Source: an uncultured Acidobacteriota bacterium (GTDB taxonomy: Bacteria; Acidobacteriota; Terriglobia; Terriglobales; Acidobacteriaceae). From it: a stretch of DNA of 64,000 nt. Both the position numbers and the translations under genes were made by a program. Below are positions 1 to 7,734 of this stretch, in pieces. The notes under the pieces were generated by a model, which did no database searches, was not told the DNA's origin, and worked only from the letters and a program-made list of their open reading frames with translations. Every line of letters starts with the position of its first letter. The stretch's first letter is position 1. The stretch covers positions 1-64,000 of the forward strand of contig CAINND010000114.1 in assembly GCA_903851035.1 (NCBI GenBank). Reading direction: 5' to 3'.

Positions 1-490
1 AGGCCTTGGTGCGCAGCAGCAGCTCGTTTTCCTTCTCCAGTTCGGGAGTTTTCTTCTTGACCAGGTCCTTCTTCATGCGCTCCAGGCGGGCTTCCACCTG
101 CGACAGGTCGCTGACCATCAGGTCGAACTCAACGTTGGCGATGTCGCGCAGCGGGTCGAGCGAGCCTCCGGCGTGCGCAATGGAATCGTCCTCAAAGACG
201 CGCACCACGTGCACCAGGGCGTCCACGCCGCGCAGGCTGGAAAGATACGCCGTCTCCTTCAGCGCCTCCTGCCCAATGGCGCCCATGTCTGCGTACTCCA
301 CCTGGGCGTGGATGAGCTTGCGGGGATTGCATTGCGCCGCCAGCCGGTCCAACCGGTCGTCGGGCACGGTGGCAATACCGATGTGCGCCTCGCGCGGATT
401 CGAGCTGCGGTTACTTACATCCGCCTTGGTCAGAATCTTGAACAGCGATGTTTTGCCCACCTGCGGCAGGCCGATGATTCCAGTCTTCAT
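1..490 (-). CDS. ychF: YchF/Obg-like ATPase, N-terminal part (partial)
   Basis: The reverse-strand frame begins MKTGIIGLPQVGKTSLF and leaves the window at base 1, so only about 163 N-terminal residues are seen. The P-loop GLPQVGKT (residues 7-14) followed by AHIGIATVPDDRLDRLA matches the G1 and G2 regions of the YchF (DUF933) family of Obg-related ATPases, which bind ribosomes and are linked to stress and translation quality control. ADMGAIGQEALKE occupies the G3 position, where most YchF proteins read DIAGLVxGA. A charged helical stretch (VEARLERMKKDLVKKKTPELEKE) corresponds to the coiled-coil insertion. The P-loop deviates from the usual GLPNVGKST, but the K and T that bind nucleotide are kept. 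The C-terminal TGS domain lies outside the window. Confidence 0.85.
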   Translation of the reverse strand, partial: MKTGIIGLPQVGKTSLFKILTKADVSNRSSNPREAHIGIATVPDDRLDRLAAQCNPRKLIHAQVEYADMGAIGQEALKETAYLSSLRGVDALVHVVRVFEDDSIAHAGGSLDPLRDIANVEFDLMVSDLSQVEARLERMKKDLVKKKTPELEKENELLLRTKA

Positions 491-590
491 AAGCTTTGTA
501 CGTGATTCTTTCTACGCTTGGCGCGCGGCAAAATCGCCGCAGGTCGCGCGGCTGCAGCCTCTCACATAAGGCCGGTCTTTACCATTCTAA

Positions 591-620
591 ATGAAAACGC
601 CTCCGGCGCTCCGGAGGCGT
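591..620 (-). terminator. Rho-independent terminator after DUF4149 gene
   Basis: On the minus strand a perfect 10-bp stem, ACGCCTCCGG with CCGGAGGCGT around a 4-nt loop, is followed by TTTTCAT. It lies 18 bases past the stop of the DUF4149 gene and separates that gene from ychF. Confidence 0.85.
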
Positions 621-637
621 AAATCACACCGGTTCCC

Positions 638-1120
638 CTACTCGCTCTTGGCGTCGGCCTTCACCACCATGAACAGCAGCACCAGTCCCAGCACAAACAC
701 GCTCTCCTCCTGCGCCGTCGAATACTTGTGCAGGCGGTTGAACTCCACGCGGCGCGGATCGTCCTTCGCCACCTGGTCAATCACGCCCATCTCGGCCTTC
801 AGGCTGTTCATGCGGCGCTCCACGCCGTACTGCGTCCACAGGGTCATGGCCAGCATCAGCGCCAGCAGCACGTCTCGCACGGCAAAGGGCGAGCCCTTGC
901 CCTGCTTGAGCGAGAGAATCGCCGTCGCCAACAGGAAGAGCAGTCCACAGACGATCCCCAGCCAGTGCAGCCCGGCCAGCGAGCCGCTGACGATCATTCC
1001 CGCCTCATTCCGCGTGGGCAGCACGCCAAAGGCGGTGGGAGCCACCACGGCGCCGAAGAAAAGAATCGAGCCCAGCCACAGGCCGAGCGAGAGCGTACGC
1101 ACAAAGCGCAAAAATGACAC
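638..1120 (-). CDS. DUF4149 domain integral membrane protein
   Basis: The 160-residue product has about four hydrophobic segments: FVRTLSLGLWLGSILFFGAV at the N-terminus, HWLGIVCGLLFLLATAILSL, FAVRDVLLALMLAMTLW and ESVFVLGLVLLFMVV near the C-terminus. The layout and the N-terminal LGLWLGSILFFG pattern resemble the DUF4149/TMEM205-like family, whose function is unknown. A GTG start at 1120 is chosen because GGAGG lies six bases upstream. The open frame continues further upstream but would run into the end of the moxR gene and encode an atypical Arg/Gly-rich leader. It lies 95 bp downstream of moxR on the same strand and ends in a strong terminator. Confidence 0.75.
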   Translation of the reverse strand: MSFLRFVRTLSLGLWLGSILFFGAVVAPTAFGVLPTRNEAGMIVSGSLAGLHWLGIVCGLLFLLATAILSLKQGKGSPFAVRDVLLALMLAMTLWTQYGVERRMNSLKAEMGVIDQVAKDDPRRVEFNRLHKYSTAQEESVFVLGLVLLFMVVKADAKSE

Positions 1121-1215
1121 GGAAAACCTCCACGGGAATTGTCTCAGGAAATGAGATCGTTTCCGAAAACGCGATGCAGCAATTATACGGATACAGAACC
1201 TGCAACCGTCTCCGC

Positions 1216-2172
1216 CTACACCGGCACCGGCACGCTCTCCAGTACCTCGCGCAGAATCTCCTCGCACTGCTCGGCGCGCTTCAGCGTGGAGGTGTAACGC
1301 GCGCTGACCACCACGCGATGCGCAAACGTGGGCACTACCAGCCGCTTGAAGTCATCGGGAATGCAGTAGTCGCGGCCTTCCAGCAACGCCTGCGCCTGCG
1401 CCGCGTGATACAGCATCAGCGAGCCGCGCGGCGAAACTCCCAGCGAAAGCTGCTCGTGCTGCCGGGTTCGCTCGACGATGGCCAGCGAGTAGTCAATCAG
1501 CGCATCCTCCACGCGAACCTTGTCCACCTCGTTCTGCAAGGCCAGCACGTCTTCAGCAGTCAGCACAGGCCGCAGTTCTTCAATGCGAGCCGCGCCTGCC
1601 CGCCCGCGCAGAATCTCACGCTCGCTGGCCGCCTCCGGATAACCCATACGCGCGCGGATCAGAAAGCGGTCCAGTTGCGACTCCGGCAGCGGGTAGGTGC
1701 CGTGGTGCTCCACCGGGTTCTGCGTGGCTATGACCAGGAATGGGTTCGGCAGGGGGTGCGAGTGGCCGTCCACCGTCACCTGGCGCTCGTTCATCGCCTC
1801 CAGCAGCGCGGATTGCGTTTTGGGCGTGGTGCGGTTGATCTCATCGGCCAGCAGGATGTTGGTGAAGACCGGCCCGCGCTTGAATTCAAAGCGCTCCTCG
1901 GCCGTGGAGTACATGCTGATGCCGAGCACGTCGCTGGGCAGCATGTCACTGGTGAACTGCACGCGGCGGAAGTCACAGTCGATGGCGCGTGCCAGGGCCT
2001 GCGCCAATGTGGTTTTGCCCACGCCCGGCACGCCCTCAATCAGCAGATGCCCGCGCGCCAGAACGGCCACCAGGGCCAGCCGTACAACCTCATCCTTGCC
2101 ACGAATGATCGTGCGCAAAGCGCGTTCCAGTTCCGCGGCGCGTTCGATGATGGAGCCCGTTTCCTGCGACAT
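1216..2172 (-). CDS. MoxR-family AAA+ ATPase
   Basis: The 318-residue protein is an AAA_3-type MoxR ATPase. Walker A GVPGVGKT lies at residues 47-54. A Walker B-like LLADEINR, the sensor motif VIATQNPVE and the C-terminal lid (SPRGSLMLYHAAQA) follow in the usual order. MoxR ATPases act as chaperones that help assemble metal- or VWA-domain protein complexes, but the usual DUF58/VWA partner genes are not next to it here, so its client is unknown. The start is taken at the ATG at 2172, giving MSQETGSI. A longer TTG-initiated frame exists but adds only a poorly conserved leader. It follows htpX on the same strand. Confidence 0.88.
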   Translation of the reverse strand: MSQETGSIIERAAELERALRTIIRGKDEVVRLALVAVLARGHLLIEGVPGVGKTTLAQALARAIDCDFRRVQFTSDMLPSDVLGISMYSTAEERFEFKRGPVFTNILLADEINRTTPKTQSALLEAMNERQVTVDGHSHPLPNPFLVIATQNPVEHHGTYPLPESQLDRFLIRARMGYPEAASEREILRGRAGAARIEELRPVLTAEDVLALQNEVDKVRVEDALIDYSLAIVERTRQHEQLSLGVSPRGSLMLYHAAQAQALLEGRDYCIPDDFKRLVVPTFAHRVVVSARYTSTLKRAEQCEEILREVLESVPVPV

Positions 2173-2246
2173 GATTTGGATTGTATCCGCAGAACCCGGC
2201 GAGGCCAAAACCGAAAGGCCTCACCGTCCATTCCCACAAGCCGGAA

Positions 2247-3104
2247 TCAGTATCCGCCCGCCTGCATCCCCATCAGCCGGGCAATGCGCTCCGCCGTGGG
2301 CGGATGCGTGGAGAAGAGGCTGCCAAAGCTGATGCCGCCAATCAGCGGCTGGATGATGTACATATGCGCCTGCGAGGGCGAAACCTGCATGGGCACCCGC
2401 TGCGACCAGGTTTCAATCTTGCGCAGCGCGCTGGCCAGCGCCGCCGGATTACCCGTAAAGTGAGCGCCCGTGGCGTCCGCCTGGTACTCGCGGGAGCGCG
2501 AGACCGCCATCTGGATGAGCAGTGCGGCGATGGGCGCCAGAATCATCATGGCAATGGCCGCCAGGGGTCCGCCATCGCGGTCGCGGTCGCGGCCTCCGCC
2601 GCCGAACATAGCCGCGTAACCCGCCATGCGTGCCAGGATGGTGACTGCCCCGGCAAAGGTGGCGGCAATCGAGCTGATCAGGATGTCGCGGTTGCGCACG
2701 TGGCCCAGCTCGTGGGCCAGCACGCCTTCCAGTTCGTCGTCATTCAACAGGTCCAGAATGCCGGCCGTTACGGCCAAGGAGGCGTGCTCCGGGTTGCGTC
2801 CGGTGGCAAAGGCGTTGGGCGAATTCGTCGGGATGACAAAGATCTTCGGCATGGGCAGGTTGGCCTTAGCAGTCAGCCGCTCCACAATCTGATACACGCG
2901 TGGCAGCTCCTCGCGCGTGACGGGCTGCGCCCCGCTGCTGAAGATGGCTATCTTGTCGCTGTAAAAGTAGGAGAAGAAATTCATCGCCCCGGCCAGCACC
3001 AGTGCCATGATGGCGCCGTTGCGGCCTCCCAGGGCCTGTCCAATCATGACGACGAAGACCGTCATCAGGGTCAGCAGGAACGCGGTTTTCAGGTTATTTC
3101 CCAT
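2247..3104 (-). CDS. htpX: Zinc metalloprotease HtpX
   Basis: The 285-residue product has the HtpX layout. Two N-terminal membrane segments (about residues 8-24 and 31-47) come first, then the M48 zinc motif HELGH at 131-135. Further hydrophobic segments follow (FAGAVTILARMAGYAAMFGG and AIAMMILAPIAALLIQMAV), with the downstream zinc-ligand region SREYQADATGA. HtpX degrades misfolded membrane proteins at the inner membrane and overlaps with FtsH in quality control. The length matches the family (about 280-295 residues). The ATG start at 3104 gives the typical short N-terminus before the first membrane segment. The C-terminus has the family signature STHPPTAERIARL. Confidence 0.95.
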   Translation of the reverse strand: MGNNLKTAFLLTLMTVFVVMIGQALGGRNGAIMALVLAGAMNFFSYFYSDKIAIFSSGAQPVTREELPRVYQIVERLTAKANLPMPKIFVIPTNSPNAFATGRNPEHASLAVTAGILDLLNDDELEGVLAHELGHVRNRDILISSIAATFAGAVTILARMAGYAAMFGGGGRDRDRDGGPLAAIAMMILAPIAALLIQMAVSRSREYQADATGAHFTGNPAALASALRKIETWSQRVPMQVSPSQAHMYIIQPLIGGISFGSLFSTHPPTAERIARLMGMQAGGY

Positions 3105-3232
3105 TTGGCTGATCTCACTCCAGTTATGGGCCCGTCTTGTAACAGGGCTACGAAATAGATGCTAGCGCACCCGGCCGGTTGCGTAAAACGCCACGCCAAT
3201 CTGCCGTCCGCAAGCCGGGATACGCCAAACAG

Positions 3233-4507
3233 CTAGCTGGAGCGGCGCTGCACCGCGCGCTGCAGGGTCTGCTCCAAGGCGGAGCGCGCACTGGCGTACT
3301 CTTCCGGACTGATCTTGCCCTGCTGGCGATCAAGCTCCAGTTGAAAGAGCTCATCCTTCAGCCCGGTCATCAGCGCGTCACTGCCAACGGTCGCAGGGTT
3401 TACAGCCGTAGCGTTTGCCGACGCGGGCAACGCAGTCGCCACTGCCACCTGCATCTGCTCCAACCGCGTGTTCTCGTGCGTCCAAATGCCGCCGCCGATC
3501 AGCAGAATCAACAGGATGGCCAGGATGCCCCAGGGCGTGTACCAGTGTGTAACGGCCAATGCGTCCAGGGCGTCAATGGGCTTGCCCAATCCGCCACCGG
3601 GACGGTTATCCTGTGCGCCCATGGCCGGCCCGCCGCCTTCATCCGCAGCGGCCTCCTCACGGAAGGCGCCTGTGCCGCTCAGGGTAAAGGCCAGGTCGTC
3701 GCCCTTCTTTGCATGCAGACTGATTTGCACGTTCATCCCGGGCTGGTCTTTCATCGTCTGATACTGTTTGGCATTCGCCGGCGCAATCATCATCGCCGAC
3801 GGCGTGGCCAGCACGTAGTGTTCAAAGTCCAGGGTCAGCCGCGGCGTAAACGAGGCCTTGCCGCTGTACGGCAGGTGATAGCTCACCTGGAAGCGAGTTT
3901 CGCCGGGCTTGAGCGGATAGGCAAAGGCATAGTGATTCTTTTCTCCCGTCGCCTCCGGAGTCACCGGGATGGGCTGGCCGTTCGGCCCCTGCGCGCTGGC
4001 GTTATCCACCTGCGCGCCATCCGGCACTACGAACTCAAAAGTATGCTTGGCGGCCAGGGTGCGCGGCGGAGCGCTCTGGTTGGTGATGGCAAACAGCTCC
4101 GCCACCTGAAGGTTCCCGCCCTCACTCTGCATCTTCAACACGTCGGCCGAGCCGGCAATTCCCTCCACCTTTTCCGCCGCGTCGTACACCTCAAGCTCTA
4201 CGCTCGCCGTGCCGGGGGTAATCATGTGGAAGTAGTTGACCCCGCCACGCTCGGCGCGGGCCAGCCGCGGCCCCTTCGCCGCTTCGGCCGTCAGCTTAAA
4301 GCGTCCCTGCGCGTCGCTCTTCACGGTAGCCACCTCGGCCATGCCGCCCATGGGATCGACCAGTGTCACCGTGACGCCAGCCGCGGGCTTGCCCGTCGTG
4401 CGATTGGTCACTGTGCCGGTCAGGCTATCGGCGCGCACTACGCCAGGAACAATCAGACACAGCACGGCTACGCACATCACGCACAGAGTTCCCATGCGTA
4501 CTATCAT
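3233..4507 (-). CDS. Secreted/membrane protein with carboxypeptidase regulatory-like domain
   Basis: The 424-residue protein starts with a signal peptide (residues about 1-26, MCVAVLCLIVPGVVRA). A beta-sandwich carboxypeptidase-regulatory-like domain follows (SLTGTVTNRTTGKPAAGVTV to about residue 110), then a long extracytoplasmic region. One membrane segment (WGILAILLILLIGGGIW, about residues 322-340) precedes a short cytoplasmic tail. The tail ends in a SHOCT-like helix (LMTGLKDELFQLELDRQ...GKISPEEY). It is the last gene of the ccmF-ccmH operon and overlaps its upstream neighbour by ATGA, so it is translationally coupled to cytochrome c maturation. A role in that process is inferred from position only; no catalytic motif is seen. 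Confidence 0.7.
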   Translation of the reverse strand: MIVRMGTLCVMCVAVLCLIVPGVVRADSLTGTVTNRTTGKPAAGVTVTLVDPMGGMAEVATVKSDAQGRFKLTAEAAKGPRLARAERGGVNYFHMITPGTASVELEVYDAAEKVEGIAGSADVLKMQSEGGNLQVAELFAITNQSAPPRTLAAKHTFEFVVPDGAQVDNASAQGPNGQPIPVTPEATGEKNHYAFAYPLKPGETRFQVSYHLPYSGKASFTPRLTLDFEHYVLATPSAMMIAPANAKQYQTMKDQPGMNVQISLHAKKGDDLAFTLSGTGAFREEAAADEGGGPAMGAQDNRPGGGLGKPIDALDALAVTHWYTPWGILAILLILLIGGGIWTHENTRLEQMQVAVATALPASANATAVNPATVGSDALMTGLKDELFQLELDRQQGKISPEEYASARSALEQTLQRAVQRRSS

Positions 4508-4848
4508 GCCGTCACCCCGCGCCGCGATTGAGCTTCGCGCTCCAGGTCTTCAATCTCGGCCAGCAACGCCGCCGCATCCTGCTCCATGGAATCGCGCATG
4601 CCGGTAAAGTCAGCGTCACTCAGTTTGCCGGCCTTGTACTCAAAATTCAGGTCGCGCAGATTCTCGTAGGTCTGCTCTTTGCGCTCGTACAAGTAGGCCA
4701 GGCGGGTCTTCTCCACACCATGCTCGGCGCGAGCCGGACGGAAGATGTAGATAAACAGCACGAACGTCGCCAGCACCGTGGCAAACATCAGCAGGCTTCC
4801 GCTGGTGCGGTCGGGCGCGGCGGCTTGCATAAATAGAGTCATCATCAC
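4504..4848 (-). CDS. Small CcmI-like membrane protein of the cytochrome c maturation operon
   Basis: The 114-residue protein has a single N-terminal membrane segment (SLLMFATVLATFVLFIYIF). A charged, probably coiled-coil tail follows (ARLAYLYERKEQTYENLRDLNFEYKAGKLSD and then DMRDSMEQDAAALLAEIEDL-type helices). The tail resembles the RxxxYERxEqxyenLRDLnFEYkaGKlsdaDF pattern of CcmI-like accessory proteins found beside ccmH in several phyla. It overlaps ccmH by four bases upstream and the carboxypeptidase-regulatory-like gene by four bases downstream, so all three are translationally coupled. The assignment as an apocytochrome-handling helper rests on this context. Confidence 0.7.
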   Translation of the reverse strand: MMMTLFMQAAAPDRTSGSLLMFATVLATFVLFIYIFRPARAEHGVEKTRLAYLYERKEQTYENLRDLNFEYKAGKLSDADFTGMRDSMEQDAAALLAEIEDLEREAQSRRGVTA

Positions 4849-5342
4849 AGCTCGGTCTCCTCGCGGGCGCGGCGGCGGAACTCATCCAGTTCGCCCTCTG
4901 CGCCGGCACTTGCCGGTGGCGCGGCCGCCAGTTGCGCGCGCGAGCGGCGCTGCCACACGCGCACCACCCACACCAGTCCGCCAATGGCGGCCAGGAAAAT
5001 CACAACAGGCATGATCCATGCCACGCGGTTGAAACCCGTGTTTGTCGGCGCGGAAAGCACCGTAGGGCCATACTTCGTCACAAAGCCCGCCAGGATCGCG
5101 TCATCGCTCTGTCCGCTTGCCAGTGCTTCCTTCAGTTCCTTGCGCATCTGCTCGCTTACCGCGCAGCCCACATGGTTGCACTCCAGCAGAATCTGGCTGC
5201 AACCGCAGGTGCACATCAAGCCATGGCCCAGGCGGTCAAAGCGCTGCCCCGTCGGATCACCGGCGGCGGACATCAGCAGCAACACGCTGGCCAACATCAG
5301 CAGCATCGCCCAATGTGTGGAGATTTTGCGTAGCCGGTTCAT
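4845..5342 (-). CDS. ccmH: Cytochrome c-type biogenesis protein CcmH (CycL/NrfF-like)
   Basis: The 165-residue protein has an N-terminal signal/anchor (HWAMLLMLASVLLLMSAA). The thiol segment LMCTCGCSQILLECNHVGC follows, and then MRKELKEALASGQSDDAILAGFVTKYG, which is the hallmark CcmH/CycL C-terminal helix region. A second membrane segment (VAWIMPVVIFLAAIGGLVWVV) and a charged tail complete it. CcmH reduces or holds apocytochrome c thiols for heme attachment by CcmF. The active-site area reads CTCGC rather than the classical LRCPVCQ, so it is cysteine-rich and atypical. The start codon shares one base with the ccmF stop (TGATG). The 3' end overlaps the next gene by ATGA. Confidence 0.88.
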   Translation of the reverse strand: MNRLRKISTHWAMLLMLASVLLLMSAAGDPTGQRFDRLGHGLMCTCGCSQILLECNHVGCAVSEQMRKELKEALASGQSDDAILAGFVTKYGPTVLSAPTNTGFNRVAWIMPVVIFLAAIGGLVWVVRVWQRRSRAQLAAAPPASAGAEGELDEFRRRAREETEL

Positions 5343-7387
5343 CAGATTGCCCCCGTTGCAACCGGCTGCCGGGCCGCCGCGCGTGCCGCCTGCGCCGCGG
5401 CCTGTTTTCTGGCCTGCGCGTTGGGAATCAGCGCCAGCAGGGTGCCTACCAGGATGAAGTGCGCTCCCGACCAAATCCACCAAACCAGTGGATTCAGATG
5501 CGCCTTGATGATGGGCTTTCCGTTCTCAGGATTCTTGCCGGTGTACACCAGGTATAGGTCTTCCAGCACCGTGGAGCGGTTAGCCACCATCGTCGCCGGC
5601 TGGCCGCTGGCCTTGTAAAAGCGCTGCTCGGGATACATGGTGTCAATCTGTTTGCCGTCGCGGAAGATGTCCATGATGGCCCGCTCGCTGGAGTAGTTGG
5701 GCTGGTCGTCCTGGGTATAGCTGCGGCACACCAGCGTGTAGTGGCCAATCTCCAGCTTGTCGCCAAAGCCCAGTTCCTTCTCCGTGTTCTGATAGAAGGC
5801 CACTCCGGCAAAACCGATCATGGTAACGATGACGCCGAAGTGAACGACGTATCCGCCATAACGACGCATATTGCGCCGCGTCAGCTGGTACATGCCGTAG
5901 AAGATGTTGCTCTGCCAGGCGCTGCCCTGATTGCTGAGATTGTGCCGCGCAATCACCAACCCGCCGCGCACAAACTCGCTGACAATGGTGGCCGCCACCA
6001 GCACCGACAGCATGATGGTCACCGTCGAATAGAAGTAGCTCATGTCCTGCCATGGACGGACGCCCACCGCCACCAGCGCCACGCCGCTCAGCAGGGAGAT
6101 AATGCCAGGCACCAGGAAGTTCCTGCGCAAACTCTCCGCCGAAGTCTTGCGCCAGGCCAGCAGCGGCCCCACGGCGGTCAGCAGCAGCAGGAAGAGCGCA
6201 ATCGGGATGTTCACCTTGTTGAAGAACGGCGGGCCCACGGTGACCTTGTGTCCCGTTACCCACTCGCTCAGCACCGGGAACAACGTTCCCCACAGCACGG
6301 CGAAGGCCGCCACCAGCAGCAGCACGTTGTTGAACAGGAAGCTCGACTCGCGCGAAACCAGCGACTCCAGCTTGTGCTCACTCTCCAGGTGCGAGCGGTT
6401 CTTGATATAGAAGTACACGCATGCGGCAAAGATGATGGCCAGGAAGGTGACAAAGTACGGGCCGATGTTCGATTCCGCAAAGGCATGCACCGAACTGACC
6501 ACGCCCGAGCGCGTCAGGAAGGTTCCGAAGATGCTGAGCAGGAAGGTGCAGAAGATGAGCCACATGTTCCACACCTTCATCATGCCGCGCTTCTCCTGCA
6601 TCATCACCGAATGCAGAAAGGCCGTGCCGGTAAGCCATGGCAGCAGCGATGCGTTCTCCACCGGATCCCAGCCCCACCATCCGCCCCAACCCAGCACGCG
6701 ATACGCCCAGTACGAGCCCAGGAAGATGCCGCAGGTCAGAAACAGCCAGCCCACCATCGTCCAGCGCCGCGTGATGTGTATCCACTTCTCTCCGGGATAG
6801 CGCATGATGAGCGCCGCCAGCGCAAAGCAAAAGGGCACGGTCATGCCGACGTAGCCCAGGTACAACATCGGCGGGTGGATGACCATCTCAGGATACTGCA
6901 GCAGCGGATTCAACCCGTTGCCATCTGCGGGAACCACGCCCGGCGTCATGGAAAAGGGGTGCGCGGGCACGTTTACCAGCAGCAGGAAGAATATCTGCAC
7001 CGCGCTGATGACCACTGAGGCGTGCGCCACCAGGCGGGTATCCACCTTGTAGCGCAGCCGCAGCACCAGCCCGTAACAGGCCAGCAGCCAGCACCAGAAG
7101 AGCAGCGAGCCCTCCTGTCCGCTCCACAGGGCGGCAAACTTATAGGCCACCGGCAGGGCGCGATTGCTGTGATGCAGAATGTAGGCCAGCGAGAAATCGT
7201 TGTGGAAAGCGGCCCAAACCAAGGCCGCCGAGGCCGAAGTGACGGCCCAGAAGATGCCGATGCCAGCGCGCCGGGCGGTCTCGCCCAGCCGGTCATCGTC
7301 CCAGAAAATGGCCAGCAATCCCGCACCGAACGCATAGACGCTCAAGGCGAGTCCGACGAGCAGAGAGAAACTTCCAAGTTGAGGCAT
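5342..7387 (-). CDS. ccmF: Heme lyase CcmF (cytochrome c-type biogenesis)
   Basis: This polytopic protein of 681 residues carries the heme-handling WWD region, visible as VLGWGGWWGWDPVENASLLPW, and the HPPMLYLGYVG and TRSGVV...HAFAES motifs of the CcmF/NrfE/CcsA heme-handling family. CcmF transfers heme to apocytochrome c at the outer face of the cytoplasmic membrane together with CcmH. The ATG at 7387 is chosen (MPQLGSFSLLVGLAL) because CcmF proteins begin with this short pre-membrane sequence; an ATG 30 bases upstream is possible. It leads an operon whose next three genes overlap one another. The CcmE and thioredoxin-like CcmG genes are not in the window. Confidence 0.95.
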   Translation of the reverse strand: MPQLGSFSLLVGLALSVYAFGAGLLAIFWDDDRLGETARRAGIGIFWAVTSASAALVWAAFHNDFSLAYILHHSNRALPVAYKFAALWSGQEGSLLFWCWLLACYGLVLRLRYKVDTRLVAHASVVISAVQIFFLLLVNVPAHPFSMTPGVVPADGNGLNPLLQYPEMVIHPPMLYLGYVGMTVPFCFALAALIMRYPGEKWIHITRRWTMVGWLFLTCGIFLGSYWAYRVLGWGGWWGWDPVENASLLPWLTGTAFLHSVMMQEKRGMMKVWNMWLIFCTFLLSIFGTFLTRSGVVSSVHAFAESNIGPYFVTFLAIIFAACVYFYIKNRSHLESEHKLESLVSRESSFLFNNVLLLVAAFAVLWGTLFPVLSEWVTGHKVTVGPPFFNKVNIPIALFLLLLTAVGPLLAWRKTSAESLRRNFLVPGIISLLSGVALVAVGVRPWQDMSYFYSTVTIMLSVLVAATIVSEFVRGGLVIARHNLSNQGSAWQSNIFYGMYQLTRRNMRRYGGYVVHFGVIVTMIGFAGVAFYQNTEKELGFGDKLEIGHYTLVCRSYTQDDQPNYSSERAIMDIFRDGKQIDTMYPEQRFYKASGQPATMVANRSTVLEDLYLVYTGKNPENGKPIIKAHLNPLVWWIWSGAHFILVGTLLALIPNAQARKQAAAQAARAAARQPVATGAI

Positions 7388-7734
7388 GAGTAAGAGGCAC
7401 CGCAAATCTGGAGTCATTGTGCCCGATTACTCGCCGCCAGCGCAACCTGCCACGGTGCCAACACAGAACAACTCCTTTCCTTCTCCTAGCTTGGCACCAC
7501 ATTCCAATTTAATTAACCGCCCTTTGATGCCCTTATCGTCCCCGCTGGATTATGGTCAATCTCAGTTACCCGGTGACGTTCTTCATCTTGAGAGCTTTTC
7601 TCCGGGGACCTCCTGAGCACATCTTAGTTACCTGGCCCGTTCTGTCCCGCGGGCCGTTCTTATGCCCAATTCCTCCTCCCCACCACTCCAGTGTGCTGCT
7701 GCTGTATAGTGTCTGCTTCGGAGGTTCTTTTCCC
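7388..7734. other. Divergent intergenic region between ccmF and DUF885 gene
   Basis: This 347-bp region separates two divergently transcribed units and should hold both promoters. Toward the plus-strand gene a TATAGT at 7705-7710 is a possible -10 element, but no convincing -35 is seen. GGAGG at 7720-7724, ten bases before the ATG at 7735, fixes that gene's start. An AT-rich patch lies around 7506-7525. No RNA gene or repeat is recognised. Confidence 0.5.

Noticed and set aside
1114-3158. Long plus-strand ORFs opposite moxR and htpX (449 and 325 codons)
   Set aside because: Antisense shadows of high-G+C coding sequence, full of His/Gln/Arg-rich composition, with no domains; the minus-strand genes are clear.
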